Assembly: GCA_000437375.1 (NCBI GenBank) | Contig: FR898203.1 | Span: 1-6,942, forward strand | Direction: 5' to 3' | Length of the DNA: 6,942 nucleotides | Origin: Eubacterium sp. CAG:841 | GTDB lineage: Bacteria > Bacillota > Clostridia > Oscillospirales > CAG-272 | In this document: one piece after another, positions 6,640 through 6,942 of the stretch | Layout of the letters: every line of letters begins with the position of its first letter | How positions within the stretch are numbered: the first letter of the stretch is position 1 | Notes under the pieces: generated by a model | The model's database searches: none | Told to the model about the DNA's origin: nothing | Seen by the model: the letters and a program-made list of their open reading frames with translations, nothing else | Made by a program: the position numbers and the translations under genes

Positions 6640-6661
6640 TGTAAATTTATATAGATTTACA
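6640..6661. promoter_or_regulatory. Near-perfect 22-base palindrome, candidate operator
   Basis: The half-sites TGTAAAT (6640-6646) and ATTTACA (6655-6661) are exact inverted repeats. The 8-base centre, TTATATAG, is itself nearly symmetrical, so only one base pair (6647/6654) breaks the dyad. It abuts the -35 box of the next promoter, leaving one base between. The position and symmetry fit a dimeric regulator, activator or repressor, but I cannot name one. No stable U-run follows, so it is not a terminator. Confidence 0.5.
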
Positions 6662-6662
6662 G

Positions 6663-6691
6663 TTGACAAATTGCACGCGATAGTTTATTAT
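6663..6691 (+). promoter_or_regulatory. Strong promoter at the right edge
   Basis: TTGACA (6663-6668), a 17-base spacer and TATTAT (6686-6691), on the plus strand. Transcription should start near 6698. It drives the leader frame and attenuator-like terminator that follow, and presumably a gene beyond the window. Confidence 0.87.
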
Positions 6692-6725
6692 AGTGACATC
6701 ATTTATTTGAAAGGCGGCAATAAAA

Positions 6726-6942
6726 ATGTTCACTTCGACTTGCGCTAATATGAACAGCTTTAAAACAGCGGCATGTGCAGCTGATTTTTCGTCTTGCCGT
6801 CAGAACTCTTCCGCTGCAATAATTATTACGGACACAGTCATATCTGTGTCCTTTTCTTTTGCCCTCGCTCTAATTTCGCTTATTAACATTTGGGGCATTA
6901 TAATTATTGATAAACTCGGGCAGTTTACCGGAAGGTTTGTTT
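6726..6942 (+). CDS. Partial leader-type open frame with an Ile run
   Basis: An open frame of at least 72 codons that runs off the window. ATG 6726 has AAGGCGG 8 bases upstream and lies about 28 bases after the predicted transcription start, so translation is plausible. The product begins MFTSTCANMNSFK. At residues 30-40 it reads SAAIIITDTVI, then a hydrophobic part (VSFSFALALISL and beyond). The Ile codons ATA ATT ATT end four bases before an intrinsic terminator, and the frame reads straight through that hairpin. A Shine-Dalgarno for another gene sits at the window edge, which argues that this frame is a leader rather than the main gene. I recognise no protein family. The arrangement resembles leader peptides whose translation senses isoleucine, but a classic leader would stop before the terminator, so this remains a hypothesis. 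A small real membrane protein is the alternative. Confidence 0.4.
   Translation, partial: MFTSTCANMNSFKTAACAADFSSCRQNSSAAIIITDTVISVSFSFALALISLINIWGIIIIDKLGQFTGRFV
6830..6860 (+). terminator. Intrinsic terminator inside the leader, probable attenuator
   Basis: GGACACAG (6830-6837) and CTGTGTCC (6844-6851) form a perfect 8-base stem with loop TCATAT, followed by TTTTCTTTT. It lies about 130 bases after the predicted transcription start and directly after the run of Ile codons. A ribosome paused at those codons would cover the 5' arm of the stem and could prevent termination. No clear competing antiterminator stem was found by eye. Confidence 0.8.
6930..6935 (+). promoter_or_regulatory. Shine-Dalgarno of a gene starting at or past the window edge
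   Basis: GGAAGG is followed by seven bases (TTTGTTT) to the end of the window, so a start codon would be expected at about the next base. This suggests that the promoter and terminator to the left form the leader of that unseen gene. Confidence 0.45.

Overview
The window looks like chromosomal DNA of a Gram-positive anaerobe, most likely a clostridial Bacillota. The evidence is a T-box riboswitch, strong GGAGG-type ribosome binding sites, four TTGACA/TTTACA-17-TATAAT-type promoters, a lipoprotein-anchored ABC binding protein, and moderate GC content. I cannot name genus or species from the sequence alone.

Left edge (1-266, minus strand): a two-gene tRNA operon, tRNA-Leu(UAA) then initiator tRNA-fMet(CAU), read from its own promoter. 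The tRNA-fMet carries one extra base in its T-stem.

Middle (about 393-4697, minus strand): a tryptophan supply operon. In transcription order it holds a consensus promoter, a tryptophan T-box leader, trpX (binding lipoprotein), trpY (permease), trpZ (ATPase) and trpS (tryptophanyl-tRNA synthetase). Two separate leader sites point to tRNA-Trp: a UGG specifier and a UGGC acceptor-pairing bulge. When uncharged tRNA-Trp builds up, the leader should antiterminate, and the cell would import tryptophan. If trpS lies on the same transcript, it would also make more of the enzyme that charges the tRNA. trpS and what follows it are much more AT-rich than trpXYZ, so this end of the operon may have been acquired separately. 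The trpS frame is complete only if an ATA codon is accepted as its start. Directly behind trpS lies a 54-codon remnant of a radical SAM protein whose middle iron-sulfur cysteine codon reads as arginine.

Right part (4743-6590, plus strand): a divergent, single-gene unit with its own promoter, a 572-residue cytoplasmic glycoside hydrolase family 2 enzyme, and a rho-independent terminator.

Right edge (6640-6942, plus strand): a compact regulatory region for a gene lying beyond the window. It has a 22-base near-perfect palindrome against a strong promoter, a ribosome binding site and open frame with a run of Ile codons, an intrinsic terminator immediately after that run, and a second Shine-Dalgarno at the window edge. 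This resembles an amino-acid attenuator, possibly for isoleucine/valine genes.
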